A stretch of DNA of 59,740 nucleotides. Origin: an uncultured Clostridia bacterium. Lineage in GTDB: Bacteria > Bacillota > Clostridia > Christensenellales > UBA1242. Below the pieces are notes generated by a model. That model searched no databases. It was not told where the DNA came from and was given only the letters and a program-made list of their open reading frames with translations. Below, one piece after another: positions 8,050 to 17,075 of this stretch; the first letter of the stretch is position 1, and the number at the start of each line of letters is the position of its first letter. The translations under genes were made by a program, and so were the position numbers. The stretch covers positions 1 to 59,740 of the forward strand of contig CAMENR010000007.1 of the NCBI GenBank assembly GCA_945928645.1, in the 5' to 3' direction.

Positions 8050-8565
8050 ATGAAAGAAAAAAACAAGGTAATTGATGAGTGCAAAACAATAAATATTAAG
8101 GTGCAAAACAAGGAACAAGTTATTTCGCAGTTTAGTTATGACGAAAATGACAAGATAAATAAAGATTTGGCAGAGTTTATCGAGAGCAAAAGCAAAGATG
8201 TGCGTTTTTCTCAAGATATTCAGTTGAATTTTTATAGCAAGCAAGAAATAAATGCGGACGAAATTCAGCCTACAATAAGCAATCATTTTAGAGCAGAGTG
8301 CAAGCAAGCAAAAGATGAATTGAAAGTATCAAATATAGCAGTGATTGTTCTTATGATTCTTGGTGTTATTGGTCTGGCATGTTTGCTATGGGTGAATAGA
8401 TTTTTTGACAATTTCTTTTTTCAAATGATATTGGAGATTGCTTCTTGGGTGTTTATTTGGGAGGCGGTTAACGTGTTGTTCTTACAAAGGCCAAAGTTAA
8501 GGAGAAAATTTATTTTAATGCAAAAATTGAGCAACGCAAATGTCAATGTTGTTGTGGAGAAATAA
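8050..8565 (+). CDS. Hypothetical membrane protein with two TM helices
   Basis: 171 residues. A charged N-terminal domain of about 95 residues is followed by two hydrophobic helices (about 98-118 and 122-145) and a short basic tail. AAGGTG precedes the ATG. It lies 45 bp after the ABC exporter and before a double terminator, so it is the last gene of the marR-ABC operon. I recognise no family. It may assist or regulate the exporter, but only its position supports this. Confidence 0.75.
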   Translation: MKEKNKVIDECKTINIKVQNKEQVISQFSYDENDKINKDLAEFIESKSKDVRFSQDIQLNFYSKQEINADEIQPTISNHFRAECKQAKDELKVSNIAVIVLMILGVIGLACLLWVNRFFDNFFFQMILEIASWVFIWEAVNVLFLQRPKLRRKFILMQKLSNANVNVVVEK

Positions 8566-8606
8566 TTTTTGCCAGACTATATTTTTTAGACCAAATTGAG
8601 TTGTAG

Positions 8607-8640
8607 ATATGCAAGTAAGATTTTTTACTTGCATATTTTA
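8607..8640 (+). terminator. Terminator of the marR-ABC operon
   Basis: Perfect 11-bp stem, ATATGCAAGTA (8607-8617) with TACTTGCATAT (8626-8636), 8-nt loop, then TTTTA. Confidence 0.75.
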
Positions 8641-8643
8641 TAT

Positions 8644-8668
8644 AAAAAACCACCAGGTTCGCTGGTGG
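8644..8668 (-). terminator. Terminator facing the minus-strand gene
   Basis: CCACCAG (8650-8656) pairs with CTGGTGG (8662-8668) over a 5-nt loop. On the minus strand it is followed by six T, fitting termination of the gene that ends at 8844. The intervening 8669-8843 shows no gene. Confidence 0.65.
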
Positions 8669-8843
8669 ATTATATTTTTCTTCGCTAGGCTTAAAAATTT
8701 TTAGATTAAATATTATTTAATACAGAGCATTTATATTGAAACACAAATGTTATATTACAACTCTTTTTTTAATATTTTAACAATTGTAAAATGAAAAAGA
8801 TATTTGCTATATCTCGCTTTTTTCCTAAAGTTTACAAATTATA

Positions 8844-9260
8844 TTATGCGATAGCCAAACCGACAAGACAGAAAATAACGACCATAGATAGTGCTGCCGC
8901 AATAATAGGAAATACAAATTTTACGAGTAGAAATTTTATTTTCCCTTTGCCATTGATATTTAGTTGTTTTTTTGCCTTTTTTATAGCAACCAACTGCAAC
9001 CTACCAGGGATAAATAGCAAACAAATGGACAATAAACCAATGCCAAAATTACTTGCAAATAGCATAACTATCACAGCAAATATTCCTATCATTAGGACAC
9101 AGGCAACAATGGAAATAAATAGGGCGAGATTGCCATTTTTGTTGTCTTTTAGTTGTTCTTCTGTTGGATTGCTGTTTATGTAGTTTTCGCTGTTTTCATT
9201 TTGTGTGTCTTTCTTAATTTTGTGTGCTTTGTTTAAGAAATTCCAAAATCCCTTTGACAT
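8844..9260 (-). CDS. Hypothetical membrane protein with three TM helices
   Basis: 138 residues: a polar, N/E/K-rich N-terminal segment of about 45 residues, then three hydrophobic helices (about 47-72, 74-90 and 113-137), with a lysine-rich cytoplasmic loop between the second and third. GGAG lies just upstream of the ATG, and TTGACT-18-TAACAT further up forms a promoter. No family recognised. It ends toward the double terminator at 8607-8668 and is convergent with the ABC operon. Confidence 0.72.
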   Translation of the reverse strand: MSKGFWNFLNKAHKIKKDTQNENSENYINSNPTEEQLKDNKNGNLALFISIVACVLMIGIFAVIVMLFASNFGIGLLSICLLFIPGRLQLVAIKKAKKQLNINGKGKIKFLLVKFVFPIIAAALSMVVIFCLVGLAIA

Positions 9261-9290
9261 ACTATCTCCACATAATTAAATATCAATTTT

Positions 9291-9320
9291 ATGTTAGCAT
9301 AAATATTTAGAAGAAGTCAA
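9291..9320 (-). promoter_or_regulatory. Promoter for the three-helix membrane protein
   Basis: On the minus strand, TTGACT (9315-9320), 18-base spacer, TAACAT (9291-9296), about 30 bases before the start codon. Confidence 0.5.
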
Positions 9321-9366
9321 TCAAATTTATAAAATGTAATTTTGCACAATCAAGTTGTAAGAAACA

Positions 9367-9627
9367 TTAGTTATTTTCATTTTTCCATCTTTTGAGTGTT
9401 GGGAATAATTTTTGGCAATGCTTTTTCATTTGTTCATTGGTCATACCCGCTTGTTCGCCAAATTGAGAGCACATATCAATGTATTTTTCCATGCAAACTT
9501 TGTCAACAAATTCTCCTTTATCAAAACAATATTTGCAATAGTCTTGATTGATAGTTCCGTCTTTGTTTGTCCCTAATTGCCCTTTATTCTCCATAGGCAT
9601 ACCACAACTTTGACATATCTTACTCAT
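9367..9627 (-). CDS. Zinc-ribbon domain protein
   Basis: 86 residues. The first half carries CQSCGMPM, then GTNKDGTINQDYCKYCFDKG: two CxxC pairs in the spacing of the 'putative zinc ribbon' family (PF12674-type). The second half is helical, ending with LFPTLKRWK. Proteins of this type are widespread in Firmicutes and Bacteroidetes, sometimes fused to AraC-type or effector domains; their function is poorly known. GGGAG lies upstream of the ATG. It is on the same strand as the membrane protein downstream, but the 106-bp gap holds that gene's own promoter, so they are probably separate transcripts. Confidence 0.88.
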   Translation of the reverse strand: MSKICQSCGMPMENKGQLGTNKDGTINQDYCKYCFDKGEFVDKVCMEKYIDMCSQFGEQAGMTNEQMKKHCQKLFPTLKRWKNENN

Positions 9628-10063
9628 ATCTCAATCTCCCTTTATTAGCATGTTTTAATGGATATTAAGATGTATCACTATTTTTTAGTTTATCCCTATT
9701 TTTTATTTTTGTAAACTAAACGATAGAACTTGTTTAGGACAATTGCTACCACTAATTAAAAAACTCGTAATAATATTTTTTGTAAGGTTAATATTTTTTA
9801 ATACAAAATATATTCATTTCAAAGATATTTTAATAACAATGTTATTTTTGGGGAAAAGTGTTCTCAAAACACTATTTGCTATTTAATTATCCACTAATAT
9901 TTATTTTAGGTTGCAAAATTTTTGTTGGTTATTGATAGGCTCGTGGTACAAAGCCAGTATACAAATAATTAAAGATATTTTGCTATAAATTCTAATTGTA
10001 AGTTGACAAATTGTTCACATTTTCCCTTTTTGGGAGAATATTATATTTTTAATGGAGGAAGAT
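9628..10063. other. Intergenic region without a gene
   Basis: Very A/T-rich. It contains a 9-bp stem with a 19-nt loop (9684-9692 with 9712-9720) and a small hairpin AGTGTT-N5-AACACT (9857-9873). TTGACA occurs at 10003-10008, but I see no good -10 at standard spacing. No ORF with a ribosome binding site is visible. Confidence 0.5.
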
Positions 10064-10375
10064 ATGAATAGTTTTTTTAATTGTTATAACAATTACAACA
10101 AACAGAGCAACATAGAGGAGGTTTCGTCAAGCGATTTTGCAACACTTCAAAAGGCAAGAAATGACCTTATTGGTGAAATTAGTGCAGTCGTTCAGTATGA
10201 CGAACACATACATAATAGTCAGGACAAAAGTGCGAGAATGACTTGGACGGATATTAAAAATGAAGAATTGGTGCATGTGGGCGAATTGCTTGCATTGATC
10301 AACCATCTTGACCCATCGCAAAAACAATTTGTCCAAAAGGGCATTGAAGAATTTAATGAGAGAATGAAGTCTTAG
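10064..10375 (+). CDS. Small ferritin-like / rubrerythrin-related protein
   Basis: 103 residues from ATG 10064, which has GGAGG at ideal spacing; the in-frame ATG at 10052 lies over that ribosome binding site. The core LQKARNDLIGEISAVVQYDEHIH, followed by W-x-x-I-K-NEELVHVGELLALI, gives the E, E-x-x-H and E-x-x-H pattern of a ferritin-like di-iron helical bundle, here only about two helices long, so a dimer would be needed to build the site. The N-terminus is rich in N, Y and F. Likely a small iron-binding or stress protein; small proteins of this kind also occur among spore-coat proteins. Function uncertain. Confidence 0.65.
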   Translation: MNSFFNCYNNYNKQSNIEEVSSSDFATLQKARNDLIGEISAVVQYDEHIHNSQDKSARMTWTDIKNEELVHVGELLALINHLDPSQKQFVQKGIEEFNERMKS

Positions 10376-10498
10376 TAGAAGTAAAAGATTTGAGATGGCA
10401 GAAAATATCTGAAATATCAAATAGCCTAAAATAGTGTGTTGAAGGGAGAAAATATTATATTTAGTATCAAATAATTTAAGAGTGCTTCAAATGATAGA

Positions 10499-10543
10499 TA
10501 AGACTACCTCAAACAAAAAATTAAGACTACCTCAAACAAAAAA
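10499..10543. repeat. Two-copy perfect 22-bp direct repeat
   Basis: A 22-bp unit containing AGACTACCTCAAACAAAAAA occurs at 10499-10520 and 10522-10543 with a 23-bp period and no mismatch. It lies in the 312-bp gap between the convergent ferritin-like and collagen-like genes. Function unknown. Confidence 0.7.
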
Positions 10544-10634
10544 CTATGAATATTAAATGATTGGAAATGCTAGAGTGTATTTGAAACTACACAAAGTAAA
10601 CTTTAATAACTTGAAAATATAGCCAAAAAGAAAC

Positions 10635-10662
10635 AAAAACCCCACTTTTTATTGGGGTTTTT
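10635..10662. terminator. Bidirectional terminator
   Basis: AAAAACCCCA (10635-10644) pairs perfectly with TGGGGTTTTT (10653-10662) over an 8-nt loop. T runs flank the G/C core on either strand, so it can end both the ferritin-like gene and the collagen-like gene. Confidence 0.8.
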
Positions 10663-10687
10663 GTGTTTTCATATGAGAAAGAAATCT

Positions 10688-11857
<1,170 letters not shown>

Positions 11858-11885
11858 TTATTATAATATTTATACTTTGATTTAT

Positions 11886-11915
11886 TTGACAAAAATGATT
11901 TATGTTTTATATAAT
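11886..11915 (+). promoter_or_regulatory. Promoter for the MBG-domain surface protein operon
   Basis: TTGACA (11886-11891), 18-base spacer, TATAAT (11910-11915); leader of about 80 bases to ATG 12001. Confidence 0.65.
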
Positions 11916-12000
11916 AAAATTGTATTTTTATAGGTTTTCCACAAAAAAAATAGGATTTGTGGATAAAATGTTGCGTTTTGCCCAAAATTGGAGGTAAACA

Positions 12001-13578
12001 ATGAAACACATAAGAAAAATTTTGTTTTTTTGCATAGTGGCAGTTGTTGCCATTTTGTCCGGAGCCTTGCTTACTTGTCAAAAAATAGTAGGGGCAGAAA
12101 CTTTGACCGCACAGCAAAGATATGCTTCTGCAAGCACTCAAATGAAAGGGGTAGAAAGTTATAACAAGGAAAATAAAACTCAAATTATTGACATTTTGCA
12201 AGAATATTCCTCATCTAGAGCAAATTACAAGGCGTATTGTGAGGCTAATTCTGAAGAATTTTTGCTGGATAATGAGGCTCAAAAACAGTATTTTGTGGTG
12301 AATTATCAATATGCAAGCGATGAAATTTTGAGTATAAAACATTTTACTGATGACAAAGTGTTAGCAGAGAGTGTTATGCTTTTGTATAAAAACGCTTGGA
12401 CAGATGTAAGAGGAAATAATTTAGAAAGTATCGAAAACATTGACGCAAATGCCAAATATTACAGCCTCTATGATGAAAAAGAGAATATGAAGGATATTGT
12501 TATAGAACCAGAACCATTGGAACAATCTTATGTGTATGATGGTCAACTGCAGACTTTTAAGTTTGATGGAATGTTTGACCAAGATATTATGAAAGTGGAA
12601 AACAACCAACAAAGAGATGCAGGAATATACAAGGTTGTTGTGTCACTAAAAGACAGAAATCATTATGAATGGGCTCATGCAGGACATTCTGGCACTTTGG
12701 AGTTTGTTTGGGTTATACAAAAGGCTTCTTTGGAAGATAGAATTGATGAATTTGAAGACAAAACCTTTGTAGAAGATGGCAGTGAAAAAAGTCTTGTGGC
12801 AACTGCTCGTATGGGTAGCATTAGGATAACCTACAGTGATAATAACTCGCAATCTAAACCGGGTGTTTATAAAATAAAGGCAACCTTTAGCGATGTTTCA
12901 AATAATTATGAGGTTGCAGTAAGATATGCAACAATGACAATCAAGCCTGCAAGTTTTGTCCAAAAAAATGAATCTACTGATATCGACCAAGTGATAGTGG
13001 AGCAAGATGGGGGCTTTGACCCAATGATGTCGCTGGAGGTTACAACTATAACCAACGAAGGCCTAAAATATGGGGATGTTAACTATTCAAAGCATATATT
13101 CACCAACGAAGAGGTTGCAGTCGCTTACGAAATTGACCTTGTAAGAGAGGGAGAGAGTATTCAACCAGAAGGCGAACTGACTGTGAAAATGTATATCCCA
13201 GAAACAGTTCAAGGTAAGAGGTTTAGAATTTTGCACACACATTATACTCCACTGCAAACAGTTAAGGAGGTAGATTATATTTTAAGTGGCAATTATGCTG
13301 TTATATCTACCAATGAATTGTCGCAATTTGCTTTTGTTGTAGAAAAGGAAGAATCAAAAACTCTTTCCGTTTGGGCATTGGCAGGCATTGTTTGTGCAAT
13401 ATGCATTGGAGTATTGTTGTGCATTTATCTAATAATGTTTTTAATATGGAAATTTGCTGGCAAAAGTCTTACATTGTTTGAAGCAAGTTTTAGAAGATTT
13501 TCAAAACTAATTTGTGGGACAAAGTTTAACAAGGTAGAGTTGTCAAAACAAGAAAAGCAAGTGGAGAAAATTTCTTAG
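12001..13578 (+). CDS. Secreted, membrane-anchored surface protein with MBG/YDG-like domains
   Basis: 525 residues. A signal peptide covers residues 1-32, likely cut after VGA. Residues ~30-165 are helical. Two beta domains follow (about 167-240 and 241-320), with YVYDGQLQTFKF...RDAGIYKVVVSL and a second Y-K-I-K-A-T-F unit ending in I-K-P/K-A: the pattern of bacterial Ig-like MBG/YDG modules. Residues ~330-445 form another beta region (VKMYIPETVQGKRFRILHTH). A single TM helix (about 455-482) anchors it, with a basic cytoplasmic tail of some 45 residues. GGAGG precedes the ATG. It is cotranscribed with the small membrane protein 14 bp downstream. Binding function unknown; likely a surface or adhesion protein. 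Confidence 0.75.
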   Translation: MKHIRKILFFCIVAVVAILSGALLTCQKIVGAETLTAQQRYASASTQMKGVESYNKENKTQIIDILQEYSSSRANYKAYCEANSEEFLLDNEAQKQYFVVNYQYASDEILSIKHFTDDKVLAESVMLLYKNAWTDVRGNNLESIENIDANAKYYSLYDEKENMKDIVIEPEPLEQSYVYDGQLQTFKFDGMFDQDIMKVENNQQRDAGIYKVVVSLKDRNHYEWAHAGHSGTLEFVWVIQKASLEDRIDEFEDKTFVEDGSEKSLVATARMGSIRITYSDNNSQSKPGVYKIKATFSDVSNNYEVAVRYATMTIKPASFVQKNESTDIDQVIVEQDGGFDPMMSLEVTTITNEGLKYGDVNYSKHIFTNEEVAVAYEIDLVREGESIQPEGELTVKMYIPETVQGKRFRILHTHYTPLQTVKEVDYILSGNYAVISTNELSQFAFVVEKEESKTLSVWALAGIVCAICIGVLLCIYLIMFLIWKFAGKSLTLFEASFRRFSKLICGTKFNKVELSKQEKQVEKIS

Positions 13579-13592
13579 TTGTAGGAGAATTT

Positions 13593-13904
13593 ATGAGATA
13601 TTGTCTAATTGCAATAGTTGACAAATTGTCAGTTGCAAGTTCGCTGCTGGGGGTGAGTAATGGCGGAGTTGCTCTTTTGATTGTGATATTGGTGGCGATT
13701 GCTTCGGTGTGGTTTTTTGTTGGTTGGCGTAAAAATGGTGGGCGTATAGAGCCTGTGTCGCAGGAGGAAATAGAAAAACATCAAAATCGAAAAATGAAAA
13801 AAGGATATAACGTTAAAAAGAAAAAAGAAGGGAATCCTTCTGCCACAGGGAATAAAGATGTTTTGGTGTTAAAAAAACACAAGGGAGAAAATGATGAGCA
13901 ATAA
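13593..13904 (+). CDS. Small single-pass membrane protein
   Basis: 103 residues. A short N-terminal part leads to one TM helix (about 25-45, GGVALLIVILVAIASVWFFVGW), then a strongly basic, K-rich tail. TAGGAG lies upstream of the ATG. It starts 14 bp after the MBG-domain gene and overlaps the SDR gene by 14 bp, so all three form one operon. No family recognised; it may partner the larger surface protein. Confidence 0.7.
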   Translation: MRYCLIAIVDKLSVASSLLGVSNGGVALLIVILVAIASVWFFVGWRKNGGRIEPVSQEEIEKHQNRKMKKGYNVKKKKEGNPSATGNKDVLVLKKHKGENDEQ

Positions 13905-14694
13905 CAAACAAGTGATTGTAGTAACAGGAGCATCCAGCGGGATTGGCAATGCTATTGCCACTTTCTTTGCAGAAAAGGGGTTTGTGGTTTATGGATTATC
14001 TCGTAGAACCTTTCAAGATGACAAAATAATTTCTCTCAGTTGTGATGTAACAAGCAAGGATCAAGCAAAAGAAACTCTTGCTAATATCTTTAACAAAGAG
14101 GGTAGGATAGATTTGTTGGTAAACAATGCAGGATTTGGCATATCCGGTTCGGTGGAAAATCAACAAATGGAAGACATAAAAAAGATGTATGATGTCAACT
14201 TTTTTGGTGTTGTAAATATGACGCAAGAAGTGTTGCCATATATGAGGAAGCAAGGTTTTGGCAAGATTATATCTACAGGCTCTGTTGCAGGCTATATACC
14301 TATCCCTTTCCAATCATTTTATTCTGCAACCAAGGCAAGCCTAGATATTTGGACTAATGCATTGAGAATGGAAGTGCAACCATTTGGAGTGCAGGTGGGG
14401 GCTGTGATTGTAGGAGATACAAAGACAGGATTTACATCTCAAAGACAAAAAGAACAAAAGGATATGGAATCTGACTACAAAGAAGTTGTTATGAGGTCAG
14501 TGGCGAAGATGGAACGTGATGAACAAAACGGAAAATCTCCAGAAACAGTTGCGAAAGTGGTTTTTAAGATGTTTTCACGAAAAAAAATGCCAGCCACAAA
14601 AGCGGTCGGCATATTGTATAAAACATTATTGTTTTTGCAAAAGATTTTGCCACAAAGATTTATGTTGTGGATAGTAAAAAAACTATATTGTTAG
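13891..14694 (+). CDS. Short-chain dehydrogenase/reductase (SDR)
   Basis: 267 residues, classical SDR length. The NAD(P)-binding TGASSGIG motif is at about 12-19, the basic residues in LSRR after the second strand suggest NADPH, NNAG is present in LVNNAGFG, and the catalytic Ser (in STGSVAG) precedes Y144-x-x-x-K148 (YSATK). It reduces or oxidises an alcohol/carbonyl on an unidentified small substrate. GGGAG precedes the tandem ATGs at 13891 and 13894. It overlaps the previous gene and its stop overlaps the convergent GatB/YqeY stop by four bases. Confidence 0.95.
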   Translation: MMSNNKQVIVVTGASSGIGNAIATFFAEKGFVVYGLSRRTFQDDKIISLSCDVTSKDQAKETLANIFNKEGRIDLLVNNAGFGISGSVENQQMEDIKKMYDVNFFGVVNMTQEVLPYMRKQGFGKIISTGSVAGYIPIPFQSFYSATKASLDIWTNALRMEVQPFGVQVGAVIVGDTKTGFTSQRQKEQKDMESDYKEVVMRSVAKMERDEQNGKSPETVAKVVFKMFSRKKMPATKAVGILYKTLLFLQKILPQRFMLWIVKKLYC

Positions 14695-15116
14695 AATTTT
14701 GATTTTAGCACTTGACTGACTCTGGACATATCTACCTTGCCTGCGTAATTTTGCTTAAAATGCTTCATAACAGTTGGGATAGATTTGTCGTCTAATGAAG
14801 AAATAACTTTTTCTATCTCCTCATCACTCATCATTTTTGGAAGAAACACCGCTATGGTGTTTTTTTGTTGTTCAATTAAGTTGGCTTGCTCTGTGTTGCC
14901 CACCTTTTTGTAGCTATCCTGTTCGTCAGTAAGTTCCTTTATTGTTTTTTGAAGTATCGCAACCATATCTGCATCTGTCAATTCTTCATTTTTCTCACGC
15001 TTTTTTACTGTTTCTAGCATCGCCTTTGTCATAACAACACCATACACAGCCCTTGCATTACTGTTTTTTGCTTTTAGAGCTTCTATATTTGCTTTTTTTA
15101 TGTCATCTAGTATCAT
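14691..15116 (-). CDS. GatB/YqeY domain-containing protein
   Basis: 141 residues from ATG 15114-15116, preceded by AAGGAG; the longer frame to 15167 has no ribosome binding site. It begins MILDDIKKANIEALKAKNSNAR and carries the family's A-x-x-L-K...L-R/V-x-x-M, EQANLIEQQ (normally E-x-x-x-I-x-x-Y-LP) and VDMSRVSQVLKSKF end. YqeY proteins resemble the tail domain of the amidotransferase subunit GatB and may contact tRNA; their role is not settled. Its stop overlaps that of the SDR gene on the other strand. Confidence 0.93.
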   Translation of the reverse strand: MILDDIKKANIEALKAKNSNARAVYGVVMTKAMLETVKKREKNEELTDADMVAILQKTIKELTDEQDSYKKVGNTEQANLIEQQKNTIAVFLPKMMSDEEIEKVISSLDDKSIPTVMKHFKQNYAGKVDMSRVSQVLKSKF

Positions 15117-15138
15117 TTTTTTTGTTCTCCTTACAAAT

Positions 15139-15167
15139 ATTTTGTGACACAACAAAAAAAATGTCAA
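15139..15167 (-). promoter_or_regulatory. Promoter for the GatB/YqeY gene
   Basis: On the minus strand, TTGACA (15162-15167), 17-base spacer, CAAAAT (15139-15144). It is divergent from the lipoprotein promoter. Confidence 0.5.
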
Positions 15168-15195
15168 ATGTTTTTTGAATGAAAGGGAAATATGT

Positions 15196-15224
15196 TTGAC
15201 AGATTTTGATATAAAAGTTAAAAT
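15196..15224 (+). promoter_or_regulatory. Promoter of the lipoprotein gene, leaderless
   Basis: TTGACA (15196-15201), 17-base spacer, TAAAAT (15219-15224). The ATG at 15231 is six bases after the -10, at the expected transcription start, and has no ribosome binding site. Confidence 0.55.
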
Positions 15225-15230
15225 TTTAGT

Positions 15231-16100
15231 ATGAAAAAGTTTATAAATTATTTAATGGTAGTTATATGTGTGTTTACGCTAGGCATTTCTCTTGCTGGTT
15301 GTGGAGAGAAAAGTTTTAACGATGTGCCTTGGAGTGCCAGTAATAAGAGTTCGGCAGAGATTTTGAGTATTCTTGATGATAGCAAAATGAATATGGAGGC
15401 ATCGAAACTTCAAACCAAATACAAAGCAACAACAATATTTGAGTTCTTTGATGTGGGAAGCTTTTCGAAAATGCAGATTAGGGAAGAAACTTCTTTCATT
15501 TTGCAATTTGGCTCAAGGGAAACACTCTCTCAGGTGCAATCAAGCAAATATATAGACAATGTTTTGTCGGAAGAAACAACGGATATCTATGTAGCCAATG
15601 GGGCAAGTAGCATAGTGTATAGAACACAAAGGACATTTTCAGATGGCGAGTTGACTAGTGAAAGTAAAACAAAGTTTAATTCATCAACTTCACCACAAAA
15701 CATATACACTAAATACATTTTTATTCAATCGGATACCCTTTCTGGCATTGTTTCTAAGAAATTTGAAGATGTTGATTATTACAGACTTACAGCCAATTCC
15801 AACGAATGCAATACTCTTATGTCAAAGTTTACTCAGGTTGATAATTTGCAACAAAACCCACAAATGTTTGCATTAAGCAACAAACAGACAGATCTCCTTA
15901 TGGGATATAATGTGGAATATGGAATATCTGATAAAAATTATATAACTTATTTTGCTTTAAGTTATCGTCTGGAGAATAATGAAAAGTCTGGTCAAAATTC
16001 CTTTGAAACATTCTTAAAATATTCCACCAGTGTAACCTTGGAGCAATTTGGGCAAACGGTAGAATTTCCAGAACAGCCAACAGATAGAGATTACAACTAA
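15231..16100 (+). CDS. Lipoprotein of unknown function
   Basis: 289 residues. A signal peptide with lipobox LAGC puts the lipidated cysteine at residue 24, so the protein is tethered to the outer face of the membrane. The mature part alternates strand-like segments and has no recognised domain; the pattern of paired strands with YYRLTAN resembles LolA/LppX-type lipoproteins (as in YxeF/LpqG-like proteins of Firmicutes), but I would not assign it. The gene lacks a ribosome binding site and appears leaderless. The following membrane protein starts 11 bp after the stop and is probably cotranscribed. Confidence 0.8.
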   Translation: MKKFINYLMVVICVFTLGISLAGCGEKSFNDVPWSASNKSSAEILSILDDSKMNMEASKLQTKYKATTIFEFFDVGSFSKMQIREETSFILQFGSRETLSQVQSSKYIDNVLSEETTDIYVANGASSIVYRTQRTFSDGELTSESKTKFNSSTSPQNIYTKYIFIQSDTLSGIVSKKFEDVDYYRLTANSNECNTLMSKFTQVDNLQQNPQMFALSNKQTDLLMGYNVEYGISDKNYITYFALSYRLENNEKSGQNSFETFLKYSTSVTLEQFGQTVEFPEQPTDRDYN

Positions 16101-16111
16101 AGGGGATAAAT

Positions 16112-16897
16112 ATGACAGCATTTATAGAGCAGTTGTTTCACAATATTTTTGGAAACAATGTATGGCTTGCAACAATATTGATTGCAGTAATCCCTGCAAT
16201 AGAGCTTAAAGGGGCGATACCTTTTTCTATGTCCAGTCAAATTTGGGGGAGTGAAGCGCTTGGACTTTTTGAGGCATTTTTTGCAGGTTTTTTGGGGAGT
16301 TCGATGATCGTCCCTGTGCTTGTTTTGTTGTATAGGCCAATTATTAACTTTCTTAAAAAGACAAAACTGTTTCGCAAATTGGGAAACAAGATAGAAGGTA
16401 AAGTTGATAAAAAGAAACAAAAAATAGAGGACAAAATAGAGCTGGAATATCTTGCAGAAAGCAAAGGAAATATTGACAATTTGCAGTTAGATGATAATAC
16501 AAAAGAGCAGGTTAATTTGCAAAAGAGTAGCGATAATCAAGATACAATTGCTATTGATGAAAAAGATTTAGTAAGCACACAGGGAGATAAAAAAGTATTT
16601 TCACTAAAAAAGAAAATTATATCATTGTTTTTATTTGTAGCGCTTCCTTTGCCTTTTACTGGTGTGTGGACGGGCGCTTGCATTGCAGTGGCTCTGGGAT
16701 TAAATTTCTGGCAATCTACTGCTACTGTTGTTCTTGGCAATGCTGTTGCAGGGCTAATAGTTATGGTTGTAAGTGCGTTGTTTGGAGATGCAACAATTAT
16801 CTTTTTGTATGCTTTTCTGGCGATAATTGTTGCGGGGTTGATTTTTTTTGCAACAAGGGCGATTGTTTATATGATAAAAAAGAAAAGAAAATCATAA
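16112..16897 (+). CDS. COG2426-type 'small multidrug export' membrane protein
   Basis: 261 residues. AVIPAIELKGAIP near residue 25-37 and the later LPLPFTGVWTGACIA are hallmark motifs of the small multidrug export (PF06695-type, DedA-related) family. Four to five TM helices: two before residue 85, three after ~170. Family members are usually about 160-180 residues; here a charged, K/E/D/Q-rich insert of about 80 residues (about 85-170) lies between the two conserved halves, probably a cytoplasmic coiled or disordered loop. AAAGGGGAT precedes the ATG. Transport function in the family is predicted rather than shown. Confidence 0.88.
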   Translation: MTAFIEQLFHNIFGNNVWLATILIAVIPAIELKGAIPFSMSSQIWGSEALGLFEAFFAGFLGSSMIVPVLVLLYRPIINFLKKTKLFRKLGNKIEGKVDKKKQKIEDKIELEYLAESKGNIDNLQLDDNTKEQVNLQKSSDNQDTIAIDEKDLVSTQGDKKVFSLKKKIISLFLFVALPLPFTGVWTGACIAVALGLNFWQSTATVVLGNAVAGLIVMVVSALFGDATIIFLYAFLAIIVAGLIFFATRAIVYMIKKKRKS

Positions 16898-17000
16898 GCA
16901 GAAGGCCTATATTGATTGGTTGCTAATAATTTGCAGAAAATTGTTCAAAATAAAATATACCAAAAGGGTTATTGATAAATAAAAAATTATATATATGTGC

Positions 17001-17029
17001 TTGCAAAAAGAACAAATATGTGATATTAT
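17001..17029 (+). promoter_or_regulatory. Promoter for the sugar transferase gene
   Basis: TTGCAA (17001-17006), 17-base spacer, TATTAT (17024-17029); leader of about 40 bases with AAAGGA before ATG 17076. Confidence 0.55.
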
Positions 17030-17075
17030 TTGATTTGTTTGAAGAATTATTTGTTTCATCAAAAAGGATTTTGAT

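Noticed and set aside
8791..9183. Plus-strand ORF opposite the three-helix membrane protein
   Set aside because: Antisense shadow; the minus frame has the ribosome binding site, promoter and membrane-protein pattern.
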